In this document: piece after piece, positions 46,357-56,778 of the stretch
How positions within the stretch are numbered: position 1 is the first letter of the stretch
Layout: the number at the start of each line of letters is the position of its first letter
DNA from: Zygnema cylindricum
Lineage: Eukaryota; Streptophyta; Zygnematophyceae; Zygnematales; Zygnemataceae
NCBI GenBank assembly: GCA_037447655.1
Contig: JBBHKE010001435.1
Coordinates: forward strand, 225,608-289,607
Length of the DNA stretch: 64,000 nucleotides
Direction of reading: 5' to 3'
Made by a program: the position numbers and the translations under genes
The notes under the pieces: generated by a model
Told to the model about the DNA's origin: nothing
The model's input: only the letters and a program-made list of their open reading frames with translations
The model's database searches: none

Positions 46357-47600
46357 CCTTTTTACACGGAGAATTAGAAGAGGAGATCTTCATGCGACAG
46401 CCGGAAGGATTTGTGGAAAAAAAAGAAGAAAGTAAGGTATGCAAATTGATAAAATCTCTATATGGACTAAAGCAAGCTCCACGCCCATGGAACAAGAAGT
46501 TTGACAAGTTTTTGACAAGTTTTGTATATATCTGAATCAGTTCGGATCATTCTATCTATCTATTTGAGGATGAAGAAGGCATAATTTTCATTGCCATATA
46601 TGTTGATGATTTCCTTGCTTGAGTAAATCACCAAAAAAAATTAATACATTGAAAAAGGATCTAAAGATGAGATTTGAAATGAAAGACTTAGGGGAGGCAA
46701 AGCATATTTTGGGAATTCAAATATAGAGGGATAGAGAGAAGAAAACAATAAAACTAACTCAAAGAAATCGATAAGATATATGCTTGAAAAAATTAAAATG
46801 GATAAAGCAAACAGTTGTACGACTCCGATGGATTTTAAAAAGGGAAATGAGGGGAGCTCAGAGAAGAGAGTTTATATTTTGGAAAATGAGTTAGGACGTG
46901 AGAATAGCAAGTTTATGCAAACTACTCTGTACAGACAGGTTGTTCATAGTTTGATCTATATGAACTGTACTCGTTATGATATAGCAGCAACTCTAGGGGT
47001 GTTAAGTAGGATTCTGAATGATCCTAGGAAGAAAGATTGGGAAGCGACCAAACAAGTCATGCGATACTTGATAGGAACAAAAGATCTGTGGTTGCATTTG
47101 GGAGGGGATAATACTAACATCACCACTTGGAGTGATGCCAATATGGGGATGTTCCGATTAGGAGGTAAACTTGTGGGTATATATTGTTTTTAGGGAATGG
47201 GGCTTGTTGTTGGAGCAGCAAGCAACAAAAGGTGATTGCTCAGTCCACCATGGAGGCTAAGTATATGGCCTCTTGTTCAGCTGTGAAAGAAATAATGTGG
47301 GTGAAATCTTTGCTCCAAGAACTTGGATATATGAAGAATGGAGTGCAAAAGATATTATGTGATAATCAAGTTGCAATTGCAATTGCAACGAATCCCAAGC
47401 ATCATTTTAAAGCAAAGCATATAGATATTCGTTTGAGATTTGTTAGAGAGAAGGTTGATGATAAAATAATTAGTTTGGAATATAGACCAGATGGAGAAAT
47501 AGTAACAAATATGATGACTAAGCCTGTTCCTTCTCCCCAATTGATTTTTGTAGGGCCAAGTATTGACATAAAAAAAAGATACACTAGAAAAAAAGGGGAG
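46357..47600 (+). pseudogene. RT-RNase H relic and polypurine tract of element G, third segment
   Basis: Resumes RT as FLHGELEEEIFMRQPEGF after the F insertion. YVDD at 46599-46610, then stops and frameshifts (46535, 46620). Open frames 46780-47193 and 47184-47606 cover the connection and RNase H: TTWSDA (Asp), STMEAKY (Glu) and CDNQVAI (Asp) are all present across a frameshift near 47140-47190, where the SYGDAPMRRCTSGYVLYV segment is garbled. Polypurine tract AAAAAAGGGGAG ends at 47600. Confidence 0.9.
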
Positions 47601-47818
47601 TGTTGAAAAAGGTATTTTAGATTCTATCTATTTTATTTGTTTATGGTCATTCTACAGTTCTCGTACTTGTCATAGTCACTTAGAACCGGCATGCAGCCAT
47701 GGCTGCATCGGACAGATGAGAAGACAGGCACCGGCAGGCAACCATGGCCGCCTCTAGCAGATGAGAAGACAAGCAAAAGGCATAGCTCTTGCAAAAACAT
47801 AGGCTCTCATGTCGACCA
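47601..47818 (+). repeat. 3' LTR of element G, truncated
   Basis: Starts TGTTGAAAAAGGTATTTTAG after the polypurine tract and is cut by the 5' LTR of H near 47819. It contains two copies of a GCCATGG and CAGATGAGAAGACA block (47695-47735 and 47745-47780). It does not resemble the LTR at 35305-36561, so that LTR is probably not G's 5' partner. Confidence 0.7.
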
Positions 47819-48811
47819 TTTTGAAATAAATAGTTTTTATATTTTCTAGGTCTTAATATATTAGCGGAAAAGAAACATGCAGGCAGCCTGCCTTCATCTC
47901 TTCTCTCTTACCCCCATACTTGTTGTAGTCATTGAATGAGAGAGAGAATGATAAAGCCATGGCTGCCTCAACTCTACATACAAGGTGAGAGAGTAACCTT
48001 AAGTCACTCTCTCTAAAAAGGTTCAGTCCAGTAGGACTCGAACCCCCGACCAGTAGAGCGTGACGTAGCCGTCCGCTCTTACTAGTTTGTCGTAGATGAT
48101 TGCTAAAGTATATAGGGTGTGATTAATGTTTAAAGTGTGTTACGTCACCTAATCCGATTAACGAAATGTAATTGTAACATTATAGAACGCGTCAAATTCA
48201 GAGCGGACTCAATCCCGCACGAAACAAATGAATCTGACATTTGTTTCGATGATCGATATTTAATGCCGGTTCGCATCCAACAGTATACGTCTTTGCCGAG
48301 ATCACAGAAAGGTCACTTTGACGTTTTTTGACATGGCATGACCTAGAGCCACGTGGAGAGATAACATTCGGTCGCGGGAAGTCCGAAGAACGTACGGACG
48401 AGTGAAAATTGGACACGCGTCCGCTTAATAGCCTTGTCGTACATAGGTCGTACAAAAGGTACACCGACAGTAGTACTTTTTGGTACGGTACAGGAATTTG
48501 ATTGGTCCGTACTTCATTAGATAAAATTATTAGAGGGAATCAAGACTTAGAAAATTTTGGTAAGCAGTCACCTCTCCCATTGAGAGTTTGTACAAATTGG
48601 CATTTTTATTGCCTCGTAACTTATTGGTTGGTTAGCCGTTTTCAGTGATTCTTTTTGCTACGGACTCAAAAAAGTCCACGCTGCATAGAGGTGCAATCTA
48701 GCTGTCAATATGCATTGTTGGGCAGCAATGGCTGTTGCTTAAAGTGGGCTAGTTAAAAACTATCTAGAGGCTTCTTGTATTCTGTAGTCTAATGGAAGAC
48801 ACAGAATTATA
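47819..48811 (+). repeat. 5' LTR of element H
   Basis: Matches 52277-53271 along its length. It includes inverted repeat GAAACAAAT (48221-48229) / ATTTGTTTC (48239-48247), seen in similar form in many LTRs here. Confidence 0.9.
48020..48098 (-). other. Antisense tRNA-like segment in the 5' LTR of element H
   Basis: The minus strand has AGTAAGAGCGGACGGCTACG and GGTCGGGGGTTCGAGTCCTA with perfect B box GGTTCGAGTCC, then CTGGACTGAACC. One of the copies closest to a true tRNA 3' half. Confidence 0.65.
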
Positions 48812-48825
48812 GGTTATGGGCCCAC
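48812..48825 (+). promoter_or_regulatory. Primer-binding site of element H containing the gag ATG (48816)
   Basis: GGTTATGGGCCCAC directly follows LTR end CAGAATTATA. Same initiator tRNA-Met anticodon-arm complementarity as in A, C, E and F. Confidence 0.85.
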
Positions 48826-51800
48826 CCTCTAGGGTGCCCACTTTCAATGGATCTGGGTTCATCTATTGGGAAGCCATGATGATGGGAGCTTTGTGTGAAA
48901 AACGATACTGGGGTATCGTCAGTGGACAAGTGAAACGTCCACCATCGCGAACTCCGGCAAGATTTAGAGGAGTAAGGTTTTCTACAGCAAGGATTGCTTC
49001 CGCGGAAGAGGTAGATGATGGGGACAGCAATGTGTCCGAAAAGGGGAAAGGGAATGAGACACCCCTCACCCCTATTGCCATGGCACTAGGAGCTGCGGTC
49101 GTGAAGACCGTGGAGTACGATGCTCAAATGTGGGAAGATGTAAACATGGCTGCCAAGAACTTCATTCTAAGGCATCTCACTCAAGCCATAGCCACCTCTC
49201 ACCTTAATATTTACAAGGCCGAGGAGTTGTGTGAGAGTTTGGTGGAGATCTTTAGAGCTGGAACTATTTAAGAGCTCAAGTTGGCTCAGCAAAAGCTAGT
49301 GAGTAACACTTATAAAGGAGGATAGATGTAGATTATTGCAATGATCTTTCTTGTTTGTATATGGAGATGGAAAGTGCCGTTTTGACAAGTACAATGATAA
49401 TGAAAGTTAACACTCTCATCATGAAGTTACCCGACAAGTATGAGAACATAGTGTACCGAGGAAAAGAAATGAGTGATAGTTCATGGAAGTGGAATACAGT
49501 GGTCAGAATGATACTTATGCACGAAAATACTATGGAGATCAAAGAGGTGGAAAGAGCGTTCAAGCTCTAGCCGCCAGAGGGGACACGTGGAGACTTCCTT
49601 TTCCTAAAGCCGCCACATATAGGGGTGAAAAAGTACTAGATTTGATCCACACAGATATCTGGGGACCAGCAAGGGTACCCTCAGTTGGAGGAAAAAGATA
49701 TATGTTGACAATCACTGATGATTGGTGTAGATACTCTAGAGTTTTTTTTCTAAAAACAAAGTCAGAAACACTAACTTACTTCAAAGAATACAAAGCCTGG
49801 AGTGAGAAGTTGCATGGAACCCTCATTAGGAGAATAAGGAGTGATAATGGGGGAGAGTATACCTCTAACCAATTTGAGGAATACTTAAGAGATGAGGGAG
49901 TTCAACACCAGAAAAAGTACCACATAATGTGGAACAAAATGGGGTAGTAGAGAGGCTAAACCGAACACTAAGAGATAGTGTATGCAGTATGTTGGCTGAC
50001 AAGAAAATAGGAATGTGATTTTGGGCAGAAGCCATGAATTGTGCCAACTACATTAAAAATAAAGTCCTTACATAAGCAGTCAAAGATATAACACCTTATG
50101 AAAGATGGGTTGGAAGGAAACCAGATATCTCTCACCTTAAAGTGTTTGGTAGCCAAGTTTAGAGTCTAGATACGGATAAGAAAAACTGGAAACTTGATGC
50201 TAAGGGAAAACTTTGATATTTTGTGGGATATGATGAGGATGTTAAGGGATACAAAGTCTATGACTTAGCGAAGCAAGATATCATTATGGTGTAACACCTA
50301 ATTGTCATGGATGAGGGAAAGTCAAATTGACCCCTTCAATTATACCAAAAGAATAAGAAACAGGTTTTAGTCCGAGAGTGAGGAGAACTCTATTTTTCTC
50401 GAAAACAACATAAGTGAGATCGTGATTGCAGATTCAATAGAGATCCAAGATACAAGAGAGCTACCACATACACCACATATTCCCATGGACCTCGAGGAGA
50501 CAAAAGAGGAGGAACCGGAACCATCTTCTATGGATAGGGGAGCTAATGAGACACTAAGAAGAAACCCGAGACTTACCTCTCTTCCAGCTTTAGAAGTTGA
50601 AGGGGGGAGAAAGAGCAGCAAATGGCTACTAGAGAAACGGGCCGCTCATAAGGTAACTAAGCTATCACATAATGATGAGCCTCAGTCATACTTAAAGGCA
50701 GTAAACAGTCCAAAGAAGGACAGATGGATTAGGGCCATAAATGATGAGATGGCTTCCATCATGGAAGCAAACACATGGGAACTAGCGGATTGCCCTCCAG
50801 ACAAAAAACCTATCGGGTGTAAGTGGGTCTTTAACCTAAAACTAAACCCTGATAATACCATCGAAAGATATAAGGCTCGCTTGGTGGCAAAGGGGTTCAC
50901 CCAAAAAGAGGGGATTGACTAAGAGGAGACATTTGCCCCAATTGTTCATTTCCCATGAGTAAGGATTCTCCTCAGTCTAGCAGCAGCGAAAATCATAGAA
51001 ATACATCAGATGGACATTAAGACCGCATTCCTCAATGGTGAGTTTGAGGAAGAAATCTTCATGAGGCAACCGAAGGGGTTTGTGGAGAATAGGGAAGAGA
51101 GTAAAGTCTGCAGGCTCATAAAGTCTTTATATGGACTTAAGCAGGCTCCCTGACAGTGGAATAAGAAACTAGATGATTTTCTTACTGGTCTAGGATATAT
51201 CAAGATCAGCTTTGACCATTCTATCTATATGTTTGAAGATGAGAATGGTGTGATCTTTATTGCAATTTATGTGGATCATGTGCTGGAGTTAAGTAAGTCT
51301 TTAAAAAAGATCAATAATTTAAAAAAGGATCTTAGGAGCAGATTTGACATGAAAGATGAGGGAGAAGTAAGATATATATTGGGAATTCAAATGGAGAGAG
51401 ATACGGGGAAGAAGACTATCAAACTTACTAAAAAAGAAGCAATAGGTAATATGCTTGAGAAATTCCCGATGGAAAATGCTAACAGCTATACCACTCCCAT
51501 GGAATTGAAAAAAATAAGTGATGGGAGTGTAAAACGAGGAGTGATGATCTTAGACGATCAGATGAGTCCAGAGGAGAGAGAGTTTATGAAGTCTATCCCT
51601 TATAGACAGGTCGTAGGAAGCTTAATCTATTTTATGAACTGTACCAGGCCGGACATAGCGGCAGCAGTTGGAGTACTTAGTAGGAGTCTTAATGATCCTA
51701 GGAAGAGAGACTGGGAGGCAGCCAAGAGAGTCATGAGATATCTGGTTGGAACCAAAGAATTATGGTTGCATTTGGGAGGGGAGCACACTGATATCACCAC

Positions 51801-52254
51801 TTGGAGTGACGCTAGTTATGGGGATGCACCTATGAGAAGATGCACTTCTGGATATGTTTTGTATGTGGGGGAAGGTGCTTGCTGTTGGAGCAGTAAGCAA
51901 CAAAAGGTGGTTGCTCAGTCTACTATGGAGGCTGAGTATATGGCATCTTGTTATGCTGTAAAAGAACTAATGTGGGTGAAATCAATGTTGCAAGAACTGA
52001 GATATATGAAGGAGGGAGTGCATGAAGTCTTTTGCGATAATCAAGCTGCAATTGATTGGAGCCAATCCAAAACACCATTTTAAAGCAAAACATATGGACA
52101 TAAGATTAAGCTTCGTGAGAGAAAAAGTTGAAAATAAAATTTTAAATCATGTGTATACACCAGATGAAGAAATGGTGGCTGGCATGATGACCATACCTTT
52201 GCCCTCTGCTAAATTAAAATATTGTCGGGAAAAATGCGGGTTTAAAAATTAAAA
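48816..52254 (+). pseudogene. Copia Gag-Pol relic (element H), gag-integrase deletion
   Basis: Gag open from 48816 to 49271 (151 codons, MGPPSRVPTFNG), then stops and a frameshift. At about 49580 the Gag motif RGGKSVQALAARGD is joined directly to WRLPFPKAATYRGE of the integrase. Relative to C about 880 bp (zinc knuckle, protease, pre-integrase) are missing. Integrase HTDIWG and SDNGGEYTS are in frame; a frameshift near 49910 precedes NGVVERLN, which keeps Glu. RT open 50422-50922 then stops (50923, 50956, 51151). The RT catalytic motif is YVDH (51268-51279) instead of YVDD, a loss of a metal-binding Asp. RNase H in 51229-52083 has all three acidic residues (TTWSDASYGD, STMEAEY, CDNQAAI); a frameshift after NQAAI moves the C-terminus to the frame ending at 52252. 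Confidence 0.92.
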
Positions 52255-52276
52255 TTAGACTAGAAAATAAAAGAGG

Positions 52277-53271
52277 TGTTGAAATAAATAGTTTTTGTGT
52301 TTTCTATGTCTTAATATATTAGCGGAAAAAAAAACATGTAGGCAGACTACCTGCATCTCTTCTCTCTTACCCCCATACTTGTTGTAGTCACTGAAGGAGA
52401 GAGAGAGTGATAGAGCCATGGCTGCCTCAACTCTAAATACAGGGTTAGAGAGTGACCTTAAGTCACTCTCTACAAAAAGGTTGAGTCATGTAGGACTCGA
52501 ACCCCCGACCGGTAGAGCGTGGCGTAGCCGTCCGCTGTTACCAGTTTGTCATAGAAAATCCCTAGAGTATATAGGGTGTGATTTATATTTAAAGTGTGTT
52601 ACGTCACCTAATCCAATTAACAGAAATGTAATTGTAACATCATAGAACATGTCAAATTCAGTACGGACTGACTCCACACGAAACAAATGAATCTGACATT
52701 TGTTTCAATGGTCGATATTTAATGTCGGTTTGCATGCAACGGCATACATCTTCGCCGAGATCACGAAAAGGTCACTTTGGTGTTTTGTGACGTGGCATGA
52801 CCTAGAGGCACATGGAGAGATAACATTCGGTCGCGGGAATTCCGACGAACGTAGGGACGAGTGAAAAGTGTAAACTCGTCCGCTTAATAGCCTTGTCGCA
52901 CATGAGACGTACAAAAGATACATCGGCAGTAGTACTTTTTGGTACGGTACAGGAATCTGATTGGTCCGTACTTCCGTAGATAGAAGTTATTAGAGGGAAT
53001 CAGGACTTAGAAAATTTTGGTAGGTAGTCACCTCTCCCATTGAGAGTTTGTACAAATTGGCATTTTTACTACCTCATAACTTATCGGCTAGTTGGCCGTT
53101 TTCAGTGATTCTTTTTGCTACAGATTCAAAGGAGTCCACGCTACATAAGGGTGCAATCAAACTGTCAGTTTGCATTCTTGGGCAGCAGTGTCTGTTGCTT
53201 AAAGTGGGCTAGTTAAAAAATATCTAGAGGCTTCCTGTATTCTGTAGTCCAATGGAGGACACAAAATTGCA
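52277..53271 (+). repeat. 3' LTR of element H (995 bp)
   Basis: Starts TGTTGAAATAAATAG after tract AAAATAAAAGAGG and ends CAAAATTGCA. Inverted repeat GAAACAAAT (52680-52688) / ATTTGTTTC (52698-52706). Confidence 0.92.
52480..52555 (-). other. Antisense tRNA-like segment in the 3' LTR of element H
   Basis: Starts 203 bp from the LTR start. The minus strand has GGTAACAGCGGACGGCTACG and CGGGGGTTCGAGTCCTACAT; the B box GGTTCGAGTCC is kept. Confidence 0.65.
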
Positions 53272-54890
53272 GAACGTGCCGAGGAACCGTGAGGTTCGGG
53301 TAAGAGGTCCGAGGAGGTGTGCATAAGAAACCTGCATTCCTCCCCAAATGTTGATGCTCCGCCGGATCTGTGAGAATACCCTTCTCTGTTCCTTCCCCCC
53401 TAGAGACAATGGATAGGTGATGATGGGTAATTGAGTTAAAAAGATAAAGTATCCCGTACCCCCCCCCCCCAGATTACATGTTTATCCACCGAAAGACCAC
53501 TAAATAATACACCCCCTACCACTCTCTTAAGAATAGAAAGGAAATGCGAGTCGTTAAATCCGGCCCACAAGAAATCTAGACAAAAACCAAAGACGGCCAC
53601 AAGAATGTGCAATCACCTCCCGCGCAAAAATATAAAAATAATAAATGTCCTCTTTTTCAGATTAAACAATATCACCTTGCTTAAAAGAATGGAAATAAAT
53701 ATGGAAATAAATGAAAATGGGGAAGCGAGCTCACATACCCCGGAGTAAAAAGATGACCAAACTTTAGAAGAAAAACACTTCCAATGGCCCTGAAAACAGG
53801 TATAAGTCTCCCTCACCCCTCGGTTTTGCCATATGGATCCGACTAGGCTCTTCTAAGTTTCAAACAGCGAAAGTCCAAACCGCCCAAAAGAGAGGATAGT
53901 GCCAACTACTGACCCAAGCTACGGTGGTCTCCACACAAGACAATGGAAAACAAAGATGGCAAAAGAGTCCACGACACAATGTAACATTTCTCCAACAGAA
54001 ATATTGATTTAATTCTCAGGGGGTTTTCTCAGAAGACACTACTGAAAAAGCAACCTGTCTCCTTTGGCCCCAAGTGCCTTTTACAACCAAAGTTTGTCCT
54101 ACTGCAGGTGCCAAAGTCAAAGCAATGCCAAAAGCCAATCAGCGGCCAGCAATTGTTTTTGTAATGACATAAGAAAAAACAAACTGCACCTCACTCAAAG
54201 TAAAAAGTAAAACGATTTGCTCCAGTTAGGTTGGCAACCAAAGGTCCTCCGATTGAACACTACTAGGCAACAAAGCTCTGAATTGACGTGAAACGCCTAA
54301 CTTTCACCCTACGTCAAAAATGCTCTGCTTGTCCGTTGGGCCTGAACTAAAATCTTTTTTATAGCTAACAACAAGATCTACGGGACAATCCTAAATGTGG
54401 TGTGCCATTCTACATTGTACCCCTCCGCTAGAGCTACATAGAACAGATGCGTAGTAATATAGCCGACAACTTTGAACCGAACTAACTCCGCCGTTCGACC
54501 TCCGTTTAAGGTGAACTAAAGTGCGTAGTGCTCAAAGGTGAAAATACAAAGATCTGATCCAGATGTTTGTCCTCCCTTTATCCATAGGGTGGCGTCCGTA
54601 CAAGGTGGGATGAGGCGCCGAACTCCTAGGAGTGCAAATGTGCTGAAGATGCACACGAGCTTGACAGTTGTTGAGCGTGCAGAGGAACCGTGAGGTTTGG
54701 GTAAGAGGTCCGAGGAGGTGTGCATAAGAAAATTGCATTCCACTTCAAATACTGATGCTCCTCAGATCAGTGACAATGCCCTTCTTTGTTCCTTTCCCCC
54801 AAGGATAATCCATAGGTGATGATTAGGAATTGAGTGAAAATGAAAATGTATCCCGTACCCTCCCCCCCAGATTCCCTTCCCCCTCTTAGT
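53272..54890. repeat. Composite repeat: R1 (about 1.19 kb) flanked by about 205-bp direct repeats
   Basis: 53272-53480 and 54677-54890 are diverged direct repeats (both with GAGGAACCGTGAGGTT, AAGAGGTCCGAGGAGGTGTG and a C-run). Between them R1 (53490-54678) also occurs at 59690-60034 plus 61287-62087, there without the flanking repeats. No ORF of note. The C/G runs at 53459-53471 and 54862-54870 resemble purine tracts on the minus strand. R1 may be the LTR of gypsy-type element I or L, but ends and primer site do not fit cleanly. Confidence 0.7.
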
Positions 54891-55690
54891 CCCGCTTGAC
54901 TAAAAGGATGAGATAAATTAGCCGCCAAATTTCTCAGTCCCCGCAAAACCACCGATTTGTTGGTTGAGAGCGGGGCTCCCAATTTAGCAGTAGGCACCAG
55001 TCATGCCACCTCTGGTGACAGTGTTCACACATCAACAAAAGGTCGGGTATGGAGGACACATCGCAGTGAGAGGAAGAGGAGGGCGAGCTTGCAAAGTAAG
55101 TGAGGTGGAAAGTGGGTTCTTCCTCTAGCCCTGGCAGATGGCAAGGGGCTACATAGATCTGATTCTGTTTAATTTTGCGGCCATCTTTCTGTTCCAAGGT
55201 AAGATCCCATTTGTTAGAGACCTCCACTATTTTTAAAATCACTCGTCCGGCCGAGATGTCCAAAGTATCCTTCTTTTGTTGCATACAATACACAAAATCC
55301 TCGCGCACGAATCACCGTTGCCGAGGGACATAATTGCCGCTCTGGCGTTGGGAATACAATAGCTGATCCTTGTATTGAGCAGCCTGTAAATTTCCCATAC
55401 CCAAAAGTATTTCATGTTAAAATACCTTGGCCCTGTCGGCAATCATTTTCTCTACTGTCCTCGGTTGTCCATCTCCGAAAGCACAGCCGCCTGAGCCGAT
55501 GTAGCTCTAGGTAGGATAAGATGTCGGCCGAAGAAAATGAAGTAAGGGTTATAGGAGTAGAGAGATGCCTGCCTGCTGAACCTGTATCTCATGGCAATCC
55601 AAGGGACCCGTCTGTCTCATTCCCCCAAATCATCTTCCACTGCATATTTACGTAGTGATCGCTTCATTGTTCCTACTACGAGTTAGAAGG
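54871..55690 (-). pseudogene. Ty3/gypsy integrase C-terminus with PHD-like finger (I)
   Basis: From about 55690: TMKRSLRKYAVED, VPWIAMRYRFSRQASL, NPYFIFFGRH, typical of the end of a gypsy integrase core, broken by stops near 55630 and 55455. Open frame 55308-54934 (124 codons): DTLDISAGRVILKIVEVSNKW ... NQIYVAPCHLPG, a GPY/F-like region, then LLLMCEHCHQRWHDWCLLL ... WFCGD. This last part has the C-x2-C ... W-H-x2-C ... W-x-C order of a PHD finger, a chromatin (histone tail) reader, where other gypsy elements have a chromodomain. The final Cys pair is incomplete (WFCGD). A purine tract (minus strand of 54871-54885) follows the stop. Confidence 0.78.
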
Positions 55691-55699
55691 TGTTATGCA

Positions 55700-56182
55700 T
55701 AAACTAGTACAACTTTGTATAAGTGCGGTAGAGGCTGCCACATTCTACGTCCCACTTATGTGCTCCGGTTAACCACGAAAGACCGTCGTTTCTTCCCGAT
55801 AATGATGTCCTGATTTTGCGCGAATGCTTCGAATGTATCTCTTCCAAATTGCATAGTTCAAACCCGTGTAGACGGTGGTTTTATTAAACACTTTAAAATC
55901 ATCATCTTCGCTCTACTCCTTTTCCTCATCAAGTTTAGATTTCCCTTTTTTTTTCTTTTTTTTCTTAGAGTTGCGTGAGTCTCCACTTACTCCTCTATCT
56001 CTATCATCTTCTTCTGTTTTGAGAAACTCTTAAAAGCGTTCAAACGTTCCTTTGTCCATCTTCACATTTTTCTCCCCCCATTCGTCATACTCATCATATT
56101 GTGTCCTTATGACTCCTCCTCCACTAACTCCCCCACTAGCTCCTCCACTAGGTTCCGCCGAGGATTTCCCTTTCTCCGCCAT
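55700..56182 (-). pseudogene. N-terminal Gag relic of element J
   Basis: The minus-strand frame from ATG at 56182 reads MAEKGKSSAEPSGGASGG ... DEYDEWGEKN ... then a stop, a lysine run (SKKKKKKGKSKLDEE), another stop and TVYTGLNYAIWKRYIRS near 55850. GLNYAIWKR resembles the start of plant Gag (DUF4219-like) domains. After 55740 the frame is lost, and integrase relic I follows within about 50 bp. Either I and J are one element with most of its interior deleted, or two elements joined by deletion. Confidence 0.55.
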
Positions 56183-56206
56183 ACCAGCAAGTGTTGCCAG
56201 TAACTC

Positions 56207-56218
56207 GCTCCGATACCA
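56207..56218 (-). promoter_or_regulatory. Conventional primer-binding site of element J
   Basis: Minus-strand TGGTATCGGAGC, one mismatch from TGGTATCAGAGC, the usual plant site complementary to the 3' end of initiator tRNA-Met. It is the only conventional site I find in the window. Confidence 0.75.
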
Positions 56219-56220
56219 AT

Positions 56221-56778
56221 TGAAAGATTACAAACAAAATAAAATACACACACAACAATGGAGTTCCTCCAAAAACATTCAATATATAAACCACAATGCA
56301 AATACAACTCCTTTTCTTCCTTCCTTTTACTTTTGACCTTTCTACACCTCCTTAACAAGCTACGCCTCCAAAAGATAGAGTAACCACTAAGTCCCAACAA
56401 GTATATATATGTACACAACTAAAACGTGTAAGAGTTAACGCGCCGAAACATACGATTGAAAACTGCAAACGGGTTTGAACAACACGGTAAGACTAGAAAA
56501 GGTCAACAATAAACCGACTTGAACTACACCGTACGACTAGAATTTGCGTGAACCAAAATGAATAAATAATTTCCACGTCACTTGAACGATACGACCAGAA
56601 CTTGCGGGAAACGAAACGTACAAACATTTTCCGCGTCACTTCAAATATCCATCGATGAAACTACTTCGTCGCTAACTTCTAAGTCAATTCAAACATCTAG
56701 CATCGAGACTAATTTCATCGCTAGTCGTCGCTACTTTAGCTACGAGAGTATCTCGTCGCTAAGTAAGTGCTCAGTACA
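56221..56778 (-). repeat. Probable 5' LTR of element J (about 558 bp)
   Basis: In element orientation it starts TGTACTGAGCACTTAC next to truncated element K and ends ...GTTTGTAATCTTTCA, 2 bp before the primer site. It contains several ATCGTCGCTA-like repeats (plus strand 56650-56765). No second copy is in the window, so the left limit is inferred from the TGT start alone. Confidence 0.55.

Larger units (their letters stand above)
47819..53271 (+). mobile_element. Element H: Ty1/copia element with internal deletion
   Basis: Two LTRs of about 993 and 995 bp, primer site, degraded Gag-Pol with the zinc knuckle to pre-integrase section missing, and a polypurine tract. The first base pairs of the 5' LTR are damaged (TTTTGAAATAAATAG for TGTTGAAATAAATAG), so no target duplication can be called. 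It cuts the 3' LTR of G on the left and abuts the composite repeat on the right. Confidence 0.9.

Noticed and set aside
55239-55442. 67-codon minus ORF with Cys residues as separate gene
   Set aside because: Frame-shifted part of gypsy integrase relic I.
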